Positions 54,535 to 64,000 of a stretch of DNA of 64,000 bases are shown here, piece after piece (position 1 is the stretch's first letter; each line of letters starts with the position of its first letter). This stretch comes from Nesterenkonia populi (GTDB lineage Bacteria; Actinomycetota; Actinomycetes; Actinomycetales; Micrococcaceae). The stretch spans positions 1,240,001 to 1,304,000 of the forward strand of contig NZ_VOIL01000001.1 of the NCBI RefSeq assembly GCF_007994735.1, written 5' to 3'. The notes below the pieces were generated by a model. It did no database searches and was not told where the DNA came from. It saw only the letters and a list, made by a program, of their open reading frames with translations. A program made the translations under genes and the position numbers.

Positions 54535-54822
54535 ATGGATCTCATTCTTGCTTCGCTGTGGCTGCTGCTGGGCGTCTACCAGTTGGCGCTGATTGTCCGG
54601 ATCATCTTCGACATGACCCAGCAGTTCGCTCGTTACTGGCGGCCCAAGGGCCCCTGGCTGCTGCTGGCCGTGGGCACCTACGCGGTCACTGACCCGCCGA
54701 TCCGCTGGCTCCGCTCCAAGATTCCGCCGCTGCAGCTCGGCGGAATCGCGCTGGACATGGCGTTCATCATCGTTTTCTTCGCGGTGATTGTGCTGCAGGG
54801 AATCCTTCTGTCGTTCGCTTGA
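54535..54822 (+). CDS. YggT family membrane protein
   Basis: 95-residue integral membrane protein with two hydrophobic segments (about 3-23 and 68-93); the stretch YRPKGPWLLLAVGTYAVTDPPIRWLR-like region between them carries the family TDP(P/I) element (TDPPIRWLRSKIPPL). YggT proteins are found next to sepF and divIVA in many Gram-positives, and their role is poorly defined. Followed by a strong terminator. Confidence 0.88.
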   Translation: MDLILASLWLLLGVYQLALIVRIIFDMTQQFARYWRPKGPWLLLAVGTYAVTDPPIRWLRSKIPPLQLGGIALDMAFIIVFFAVIVLQGILLSFA

Positions 54823-54828
54823 GAGAGG

Positions 54829-54858
54829 CTCCCGGTCAGGCTCTGACCGGGAGTTTTT
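54829..54858 (+). terminator. Rho-independent terminator after yggT
   Basis: CTCCCGGTCAG (54829-54839) pairs perfectly with CTGACCGGGAG (54843-54853), 3-nt loop, then TTTTT. Confidence 0.95.
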
Positions 54859-54913
54859 CGCTTCGCGGGGCTCCACCCTTTGAAACCCGGACTTGAAGGT
54901 TCGGGTCGAAGGC

Positions 54914-54935
54914 CCCAGACGGGTCTGGGTATTCT
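54914..54935 (+). promoter_or_regulatory. divIVA promoter with 16-bp palindrome abutting the -10
   Basis: CCCAGAC-GG-GTCTGGG (54914-54929) is a perfect inverted repeat with a 2-bp spacer, immediately followed by TATTCT (54930-54935), a good -10. The palindrome occupies the -35/-10 spacer, the place for a repressor or for a MerR-like activator. No strong -35 is evident (TCGAAG at 54906-54911 is weak). Confidence 0.5.
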
Positions 54936-55003
54936 TTGGTCTGACGTGCTTTGAAGTCCCGTTTTGAAGCTCTGCCGGCCACTGATGATGAGGTGACTTG
55001 AGA

Positions 55004-55885
55004 ATGGCTCTCACTCCCGAAGATCTCCTGAACAAGGAGTTCCCGGAGACGAAATTCCGTCCCGGCTACGACAAGGACGAGGTGGATGACTTCCTCGACG
55101 AGATCGTGGTCGAGTGGCGCCGCCTGATCCAGGAGAACGAGGACCTGGCGGCCCGGAATGAGTCTCTGCAGGAGCAGCTCGACAACGACCCCCGTCACGT
55201 GGAGCCCGACAGCCTCAACGACGCCGGGCTCTCCGGCTACGCCGGCACCGAAGCAGAGCTCACCGGGTCTCTCCCCGCACAGGGGGATGAGCCTTCCCCG
55301 GAGCCGGAGCACAGGGCGGACCCGAACGTCACCGCCTACCCCGAGTACGAGCTGGGCACCCGTCCCGCCCAGGAGCGTCCTGCGGCTCAGGCGCCTGCCG
55401 AGGAGCAGGCGAGCTCTGCCGCCGGGGTGCTTGCCATGGCGCAGAAGCTTCACGATCAGTACGTCTCCGAGGGCGAGGAGACCCGCGCCGCCTACATCGC
55501 CGAGGGCGAGCAGACGCGGGAGTCCTTCATCGCCGAGGGCGAGAGCAAGCGTGCGGAGCTGATCAGCGAGGGTGAGAGCACCAAGGAGCAGCTCCTCAGC
55601 GAAGGCACCACCAAGCGGGACGAGCTGATCGCCGAGGGTGAGAGCAGGCGCACCGAGATCCTCACTGATGCGGAGACTCGCGCCGAGAACATGATCGAAG
55701 AGGCAGAGCTGACCTCCACCCGGACCCTCAATGCCCTTGAGCGGAAGAAGACGGACCTGGAGAGCCGTGTCACCGAGCTCACCGGCTTTGAGCGCGACTA
55801 CCGGGCACGCCTGAAGGACTACATCGAGGGCCAGCTCAACGAGCTGAACTCCAAGGGCTCCATCGAGAAGGAAGCCTCCAGCTGA
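55004..55885 (+). CDS. divIVA: Polar growth/septum protein DivIVA (Wag31-like)
   Basis: 293 residues. The N-terminal membrane-binding DivIVA domain MALTPEDLLNKEFPETKF and GYDKDEVDDFLDEIV is canonical. A variable Pro/Glu-rich linker (about 60-145) leads to a long coiled coil whose first part is seven exact 11-residue repeats (156-232). In actinobacteria this protein marks poles and division sites and recruits wall synthesis. ATG 55004 is used; the TTG two codons earlier gives no conserved residues. Own promoter and 5' leader of about 60 nt. Confidence 0.93.
   Translation: MALTPEDLLNKEFPETKFRPGYDKDEVDDFLDEIVVEWRRLIQENEDLAARNESLQEQLDNDPRHVEPDSLNDAGLSGYAGTEAELTGSLPAQGDEPSPEPEHRADPNVTAYPEYELGTRPAQERPAAQAPAEEQASSAAGVLAMAQKLHDQYVSEGEETRAAYIAEGEQTRESFIAEGESKRAELISEGESTKEQLLSEGTTKRDELIAEGESRRTEILTDAETRAENMIEEAELTSTRTLNALERKKTDLESRVTELTGFERDYRARLKDYIEGQLNELNSKGSIEKEASS
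55469..55699 (+). repeat. Seven 33-bp in-frame repeats encoding 11-residue units in divIVA
   Basis: Residues 156-232 split into seven 11-mers beginning EGEETRAAYIA, EGEQTRESFIA, EGESKRAELIS, EGESTKEQLLS, EGTTKRDELIA, EGESRRTEILT and DAETRAENMIE. Common pattern is EGE-x-x-R-x-x-x-I/L-x. An 11-residue (hendecad) period gives a nearly straight coiled coil. Confidence 0.9.
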
Positions 55886-55893
55886 CAGCCGCG

Positions 55894-55899
55894 TAGAAT
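55894..55899 (+). promoter_or_regulatory. Leaderless-type -10 box of lspA
   Basis: TAGAAT, 7 bases before ATG 55907. It overlaps the alternative ATG at 55898, which favours the downstream start. Confidence 0.5.
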
Positions 55900-55906
55900 G
55901 GCGGGG

Positions 55907-56488
55907 ATGTCCGAGACCCCCGCCGCGCCGCAGCAGCGCAGACCGAGCAGACGGGCCGCGATCCTCCTTGCCGGAGGCATCGCGGCCCTCGCTTTTGCCC
56001 TTGACCAGGCCACCAAGTACTGGGTGGAGCAGACCCTCGCCCTCGGCGAGCACATCGAGGTGCTCCCGCCCGTGCTGTACTTCCGGCACCATCTCAATCC
56101 GGGTGCGGCCTTCTCCATGGGCACCGACTACACCTGGATCTTCACCCTCATTCAGGCGGTTGTCCTGGTGCTGGCCCTCTGGTGGTTCAGGCGTCTCGGC
56201 GGCTCCTGGCTGTGGGCGCTGGGCCTCGGCGGCCTCGCCGGGGGAGTGGCCGGCAACCTGACCGACCGCCTGGCCCGGCCGATGAGCCCGGCTGACGGCG
56301 GGGATCATGTGATCGGCCTGGGCGCTGTCGTGGATTTCATCGGAGTGCCGAACTTTGCGGTGTTCAACGTGGCGGACAGCTTCATCGTCTGCTCGATCAT
56401 CGGCCTCTGCGCCCTGATGATCTTCGGCGTCGGCATCGACGGCACCCGCGAGAGCAAGCCCCAGGGGTCGGAGGCGAACGAAGCATGA
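55907..56488 (+). CDS. lspA: Lipoprotein signal peptidase LspA (signal peptidase II)
   Basis: 193-residue four-helix aspartic protease that cleaves prolipoproteins before the lipid-modified Cys; substrates in this window include the xylanase, the PstS-like protein and the glutamate-type binding protein. Signatures [24 protein letters not shown], catalytic Asp in [10 protein letters not shown] and the second in [10 protein letters not shown]. Start taken as ATG 55907 from the -10 box position (ATG 55898 would add 3 residues). Stop overlaps the next gene (ATGA). Confidence 0.93.
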   Translation: MSETPAAPQQRRPSRRAAILLAGGIAALAFALDQATKYWVEQTLALGEHIEVLPPVLYFRHHLNPGAAFSMGTDYTWIFTLIQAVVLVLALWWFRRLGGSWLWALGLGGLAGGVAGNLTDRLARPMSPADGGDHVIGLGAVVDFIGVPNFAVFNVADSFIVCSIIGLCALMIFGVGIDGTRESKPQGSEANEA

Positions 56489-57435
56489 CTGAGCATGAAG
56501 TGAAGCCGCAGCTGGGCGGGAAGCGGGCTGACGCCGTCGTAGCGGCCCTGTACGAGGTCTCCCGCACTGAGGCAGCGGAGTGGATTGCCCGGGGCCGGGT
56601 GATCTGGGCCCAGGACCGCACCCAGGCGAAGGCGCAGGACTCCCGGGCTGCGGGGGCCGCGGTGAAGAAGTCGGAGAGGCTGCCCGCCGGCGCGCTGATC
56701 AGCGTGGACGAGCCGGAGCCCGAAGATCTGCTGAAGGTGGAGGCCGTGGAGGATCTCAAGCTGCTGCACGAGGATGCCGACATCGTCGTCGTCGACAAGC
56801 CGGTGGGGGTGGCCGCGCATCCCTCGCCCGGGTGGCGGGGCACCACGGTGATCGGCGGACTGCTGGCCCAGGGGGTCGAGATCGCCACCTCGGGGGCGGC
56901 GGAGCGCCGCGGGATCGTCCACCGGCTCGATGTCGGCACCTCAGGGGTGATGGTGGTCGCCAAGACGGAGCGGGCCTACAGCGTGCTCAAGGACGCGTTC
57001 CGCGAACGCACTCCCACTAAGCGGTACCACGCGCTGGTCCAGGGCCTGCCGGATCCGACCGAGGGAACCATCGACGCGCCGATCGGCAGGCACCCGGGGC
57101 ACGAGTGGCGCTTCGCAGTCGTCGAGGACGGACGCCCGGCGCGGACCCACTATGAGCTCATCGAGGCCTACGGCCGCGCCTCGCTGCTGGACATCCGCCT
57201 GGAGACGGGCCGGACCCATCAGATACGGGTGCACTTCTCCGCGATGGGCAGGCCCTGTGCCGGGGACCTCACCTACGGCGCTGACCCGGCGCTGGCCTCG
57301 GAGCTCGGCCTGACCCGCCAGTGGCTGCACGCCGTTGAGCTCGGCTTCGCCCACCCTGCCGGAGGCGAGCACGTCACGTTCCGCAGCGAGTATCCGAACG
57401 ACCTGTCAGAGGCGCTCTCTCTTCTTGAGGGCTAG
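56485..57435 (+). CDS. RluD-type RNA pseudouridine synthase (RluA family)
   Basis: 316 residues: an N-terminal S4-like RNA-binding region (about 1-75, with [23 protein letters not shown]) and the pseudouridine synthase domain with the catalytic Asp in [19 protein letters not shown], plus [19 protein letters not shown]. Expected to modify uridines of 23S rRNA. Coupled to lspA by ATGA, as in many bacteria. Exact target sites cannot be inferred. Confidence 0.92.
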   Translation: MTEHEVKPQLGGKRADAVVAALYEVSRTEAAEWIARGRVIWAQDRTQAKAQDSRAAGAAVKKSERLPAGALISVDEPEPEDLLKVEAVEDLKLLHEDADIVVVDKPVGVAAHPSPGWRGTTVIGGLLAQGVEIATSGAAERRGIVHRLDVGTSGVMVVAKTERAYSVLKDAFRERTPTKRYHALVQGLPDPTEGTIDAPIGRHPGHEWRFAVVEDGRPARTHYELIEAYGRASLLDIRLETGRTHQIRVHFSAMGRPCAGDLTYGADPALASELGLTRQWLHAVELGFAHPAGGEHVTFRSEYPNDLSEALSLLEG

Positions 57436-57447
57436 GAGGTAAAGGCC

Positions 57448-60978
<3,531 letters not shown>

Positions 60979-60996
60979 GTCGAGCTCCTGCTGGGG

Positions 60997-61050
60997 CACA
61001 AGATGTAGTTGAACCTTGCGGTGGCCGACACAATATGTGGCGCGTAGGCT
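60997..61050 (+). promoter_or_regulatory. nrdR control region: two NrdR-box-like sites and a -10 box
   Basis: CACAAGATGT (from 60997) and CACAATATGT (from 61029) start 32 bp apart, the helical spacing of paired NrdR boxes (ACACWATATATWGTGT consensus; right halves are weaker here). TAGGCT (61045-61050) is a -10 abutting the second box, so NrdR binding would block its own promoter. Both lie in the 102-base gap before nrdR. Confidence 0.65.
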
Positions 61051-61080
61051 CTCCTGCATAAGGGAGAGGAGGCCCTGGAC

Positions 61081-61581
61081 ATGTACTGCCCGTTCTGCCG
61101 CCACGATTCATCGCGCGTGGTGGACTCGCGGACACTGGAGGACGGCTCCGGCATTCGCCGCCGCCGCCAGTGCCCCGTGTGCTCCAAACGGTTCACCACC
61201 GTGGAGACCACCAGCCTGACCGTGGTGAAGAGGTCCGGGGCGGCTGAGCCGTTCGACCGCTCAAAGGTCATCAACGGCGTCCGCAAAGCATGCCAGGGCC
61301 GGCCCGTCTCGGCGGATGACCTCGCCGTCCTGGCTCAGGAGGTGGAGGAGGTCATCCGGGCCTCCGGCAACGCCGAGGTGGACGCCAACGACGTCGGCCT
61401 GGCCATCCTCGGGCCCCTCCGCACGCTCGACGTGGTCGCCTACATGCGGTTTGCGAGCGTCTACCGGGGCTTCGAGAACCTCGACGACTTCGAGAAGGCG
61501 ATCGATGAGCTGCGCCGCGAGGAGCAGGAGCCGGCGGGGCAGGCAGCAACGGTGGTCCAGCCCCGCTTCGGTTTCAGGTAG
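61081..61581 (+). CDS. nrdR: Transcriptional repressor NrdR
   Basis: 166-residue regulator of ribonucleotide reductase genes. N-terminal zinc ribbon [17 protein letters not shown] with [10 protein letters not shown] (Cys3, Cys6, and the CxxC near 34-37), then the ATP-cone ([20 protein letters not shown] onward) that senses ATP/d[15 protein letters not shown] upstream of ATG 61081. No nrd reductase gene is adjacent in the window, so it would act in trans and, from the boxes upstream, on itself. Confidence 0.95.
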   Translation: MYCPFCRHDSSRVVDSRTLEDGSGIRRRRQCPVCSKRFTTVETTSLTVVKRSGAAEPFDRSKVINGVRKACQGRPVSADDLAVLAQEVEEVIRASGNAEVDANDVGLAILGPLRTLDVVAYMRFASVYRGFENLDDFEKAIDELRREEQEPAGQAATVVQPRFGFR

Positions 61582-61595
61582 ACTTATGGTCACAG

Positions 61596-61644
61596 CCGGC
61601 GGCTGGGTTCTTCAGGGGAAGGTTGGACCCGGCCGCCGGTTTTT
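61596..61644 (+). terminator. Rho-independent terminator after nrdR
   Basis: CCGGCGGC (61596-61603) pairs with GCCGCCGG (61632-61639), extended by GGGT/ACCC, then TTTTT. Confidence 0.88.
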
Positions 61645-61706
61645 CTATGCCGTCCGAAGACGATCCCAGGGGTGAGATCGCCGGGCAGCAGGCCCTTTGC
61701 GTCCCT

Positions 61707-61769
61707 GAATGTCATATTCGGCGGACATTCCGTCATTTTCCCTCAGAGATTCCTCCCTGAGGCTAGGGT
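61707..61769 (+). promoter_or_regulatory. Putative control region of the STAND-type regulator gene
   Basis: GAATGTC-N10-GACATTC (61707-61730) is a perfect dyad of operator size, and a second dyad CCTCAG/CTGAGG (61741-61762) abuts TAGGGT (61764-61769), a candidate -10. Transcription would start about 85 bases before the gene. Identity of the binding protein is unknown. Confidence 0.4.
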
Positions 61770-61864
61770 ATCTTCGGCCGCAGATTGATCTCACGGGACG
61801 GCGGCCACCTTCTGAACAGGATGATCTGAGGGTAAACACCGCACAGACAAGGACGGAATAAGTG

Positions 61865-64000
61865 ATGGTCATTGGTGACTATCCTTTTGTAGGCCGCCGC
61901 GATGAGATGCTCAGGATCCGGGCCGCGGCCGAACGTGCGCAGCGGGGCCAGGCCCAGTTCGTCGTCGTGGAGGGTCTTTCCGGCGTCGGCAAGACCGGCC
62001 TCATCGCCCGGGCCCTGGACAGCTTTCAGGGGTGGGGGGAGGCCGGCATGGTGCTCAGCCCCCATCATCGTGAGATTCCGGGCGCCCTGTACAAGGGCCT
62101 GATGAGCATCAAGGACGAGACCGCCCGCACGGACAGCGCAGACGAGATCGCGGCTGCGTTTCTCCGCTGGTCCAAAAACCTCGACCAGCCGATGGTCATC
62201 ACGATCGGTGAGCTGCAGCACGCTGATGAGCTCTCTGCGGAGACTCTCTGGCAGTCCCTGAGCATGATGCTCCGGGCCCCTGTCATGGTCGTCATGTCCG
62301 TGGCGCCCGGCCCCAGGCCTGAGATCCGGCGGATCAGCCAGCTGGCGCAGATCAGCCCGCAGGGCACCTACTTGCAGCTGCCCCCGCTGACCCGCGACGA
62401 CGTCGAGGAGTACCTGACGGCCTGCACGGGCTTCTTCGTCAGCAGGGACGTGGCAGAGAGGGTTCACTGTGCCACTGACGGCTACCCGCGCCTGGTCCAG
62501 GCGGTGGGGGCCTGGCTGCAGAGCACCCCGGTGGGACGCCGCGGCATCGACCAGGCGGTTCGCTACGCCCTGGCGAAGGACGACCTGATCCATGTGCAGG
62601 CGCAGCTGGAGGTCAGCCTCGAAGGGGTCGGCGCACAGACGCGCAAGGTGCTCGAGGCTCTCGCCGTCGCGGAGAAGCCGGTGACCAAGCGCCAGCTGGA
62701 ATGCGTGCTCGGTGAGGAGATCAGTCCGGGCGAGCTCATCGGCACAGGGCTGGTGCGGTGGGACGACGCGGCCTTCGGGTACGCCTTGGAGCACCGGGCC
62801 GCGGGCCGCGGACTGCTCAGCCGCCTCAGCTACGAGCATCGGCGGGACATCCACCTGGCCCTCGCTGATGAGCTGGAGGAGCGCGACGAACTGGGTCATC
62901 GGATCGCGGCCGCCCAGCTCGACCCTGACTCGGCAGACGTCGAGGTGCTGCACGAGAAGCTGATGGCCGCCGGCTACGAGGCAGCCCGTGCCGGTGATAT
63001 CGGGGAAGGATTCGATCTGGTGCGGCTGGCGGCCCGGCTTCGCCCGGACCGGAGCACGCTGGCCAAGCTGGGGCTGATGGCAGTCCCCGCCGGCCGGAGC
63101 AGGGACCTGGCGGAGTTCGAGGAAGCAGTCCGGAATCTGCCTGTCTGCGCGGCGCGCTCCGCGCTGCTGGCGATCATTCGTGTCCACCAGGCCAACCCCC
63201 AGGCGGCGGCCCAGGAGCTGGAGAAGCGGACTGATCTGGGGGAGGACGAGCACGGGCTTCTCCTGTATGCCCAGACGCTCTCCGATGTGTGTGCCGACCT
63301 GCTCCGGCTCGGCGGGGAGGCCCACGTCTCCGGAATGCTGGACCGCACCATTGAGGCGATCGAGGAGCACCGGGAGCGTCTGCGCAGCCAGCGGGCCAAG
63401 CAGCTCTCCTCCGGTGAGGAGATCCAGCCTGCCTGGACCCTCGGCTATACGACCAGCCTCCATGCGCTGCTGACGGTGTGGCGCGCTGCTGAGGGGCTGA
63501 ACCTCAAGGGGGCCGGGGGCGGCCTTCAGGACTTTTCCGGGCTGATCGAAAATTTGGAGAAGTACCCGGGGACCGAGCAGCAGAGGGCGCAGCTGCGCAG
63601 TATGCGCGGCATCCGCCTGGCTCAGCGCTCGGAGCACCATGAGGCTCTGGGGGAGCTGGCACCCCTGACCAGCCTCGGCCTGACGGACCCCTACTCGCTC
63701 CACGCGCGCTCGCAGACAGCCATCCTCCTGTTCAATGCCGGCAAGTGGCACGCCGCCCAGGAGGTTGCTGAGGCGGCGGCCGGCGAGGCTCTGCTGGAGG
63801 ACGAGAACGGCGCGTCCCTCTTCGCCTACGCAGTCTCCTGCCTGGTGCCGGCTGCCCGCGGTGAGTTCCGCAAGATTCAGCCGGTGGTCGAGCAGCTTGA
63901 GGAGGCCCCGCTGACCGGGCCGCTGGTGAAGAGCGCCCTCTATGCGGTCAGAGCGTGGGCCGCAGTCGCTGAGGAGGATCACGGTGCGGCTGCGCAGCAT
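61865..64000 (+). CDS. Large P-loop STAND ATPase, probable LuxR-type (LAL) regulator, 3' end cut by window
   Basis: ATG 61865 (or GTG 61862) opens a frame without a stop through the window end: 712 codons visible. N-terminal AAA_16-type ATPase: FVGRRDEM, Walker A GLSGVGKT (residues 37-44). The Walker B position reads VITIGELQHAD (111-121) where LAL proteins usually have DD before L; the first Asp is Gly. A winged-helix-like region and a helical, Ala/Leu-rich TPR-like region (about 350 onward) follow. LAL regulators end in a LuxR helix-turn-helix, which here would lie beyond the window. Ligand and targets are unknown. Confidence 0.75.
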   Translation, partial: MVIGDYPFVGRRDEMLRIRAAAERAQRGQAQFVVVEGLSGVGKTGLIARALDSFQGWGEAGMVLSPHHREIPGALYKGLMSIKDETARTDSADEIAAAFLRWSKNLDQPMVITIGELQHADELSAETLWQSLSMMLRAPVMVVMSVAPGPRPEIRRISQLAQISPQGTYLQLPPLTRDDVEEYLTACTGFFVSRDVAERVHCATDGYPRLVQAVGAWLQSTPVGRRGIDQAVRYALAKDDLIHVQAQLEVSLEGVGAQTRKVLEALAVAEKPVTKRQLECVLGEEISPGELIGTGLVRWDDAAFGYALEHRAAGRGLLSRLSYEHRRDIHLALADELEERDELGHRIAAAQLDPDSADVEVLHEKLMAAGYEAARAGDIGEGFDLVRLAARLRPDRSTLAKLGLMAVPAGRSRDLAEFEEAVRNLPVCAARSALLAIIRVHQANPQAAAQELEKRTDLGEDEHGLLLYAQTLSDVCADLLRLGGEAHVSGMLDRTIEAIEEHRERLRSQRAKQLSSGEEIQPAWTLGYTTSLHALLTVWRAAEGLNLKGAGGGLQDFSGLIENLEKYPGTEQQRAQLRSMRGIRLAQRSEHHEALGELAPLTSLGLTDPYSLHARSQTAILLFNAGKWHAAQEVAEAAAGEALLEDENGASLFAYAVSCLVPAARGEFRKIQPVVEQLEEAPLTGPLVKSALYAVRAWAAVAEEDHGAAAQH

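Noticed and set aside
55469-55699. CRISPR-like or satellite array
   Set aside because: The periodicity is in-frame coding repeats of divIVA without spacers; no CRISPR array was seen anywhere in the window.
61763-64000. Long minus-strand open frame to the window edge
   Set aside because: The plus-strand frame carries a clear P-loop ATPase (FVGRRDEM, GLSGVGKT) and the minus frame is its shadow.

Overview
This 64 kb window is chromosomal DNA of a high-GC Gram-positive bacterium. The gene content (division/wall cluster with sepF, yggT and divIVA but no ftsA; class II DAHP synthase; DUF3040; SepF; Wag31-type DivIVA; dnaE1) points to Actinobacteria. A type IV pilus locus, a MurE whose DAP-binding Arg appears to be replaced (suggesting an L-Lys wall) and many acidic extracytoplasmic proteins fit Micrococcales/Micrococcaceae, perhaps a Nesterenkonia-like salt-tolerant organism. 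The genus is inference; no rRNA gene lies in the window.

Layout: (1) 1-3.0 kb: a zinc uptake operon (znuABC-like, first gene cut by the window edge) convergent with a Zur-type regulator, then a HIT protein. (2) 3.0-11.7 kb: the giant helicase HrpA (minus), tRNA-Leu(CAG), a secreted GH10 xylanase lipoprotein with its own promoter, PlsC, an orphan amino-acid-binding lipoprotein and a DUF1684 protein. (3) 11.9-26.3 kb: a type IV pilus locus on the plus strand: pilB, pilT, pilC, an unexpected PstS-like lipoprotein, major pilin, four minor pilins (the largest a glycine-rich repeat protein lacking Glu+5), pilD, pilM, pilN, pilO; then a CAP-domain protein. (4) 27.4-35.8 kb: small membrane protein, fadD-like ligase, class II DAHP synthase, PknL-like kinase, polyprenyl synthetase, DNA polymerase IV, DUF3040 protein. 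(5) 36.1-52.0 kb: the dcw cluster mraZ-rsmH-ftsL-ftsI-murE-murF-mraY-murD-ftsW-murG-murC-ftsQ-ftsZ, mostly translationally coupled by overlapping start/stop codons. (6) 52.1-61.6 kb: pgeF, ylmE, sepF, yggT, divIVA, lspA, rluD-like, dnaE, nrdR. (7) 61.9 kb to the end: a large P-loop STAND/LuxR-like regulator cut by the window edge.

The genes form coherent modules: pilus assembly (motors, platform, alignment complex, pilins, prepilin peptidase), lipid II synthesis plus divisome, and Z-ring/pole organisation. The regulatory DNA is informative. At least eleven genes have a TANNNT hexamer ending 6-8 nt before the start codon, as expected of leaderless transcripts; this helps fix starts of plsC and lspA. 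Four TGG repeats at exact 10-bp period precede mraZ, a structured leader matching the position of the actinobacterial mraW RNA precedes rsmH, and two NrdR-box-like sequences 32 bp apart precede nrdR. No insertion sequence, prophage, CRISPR array or rRNA was seen.
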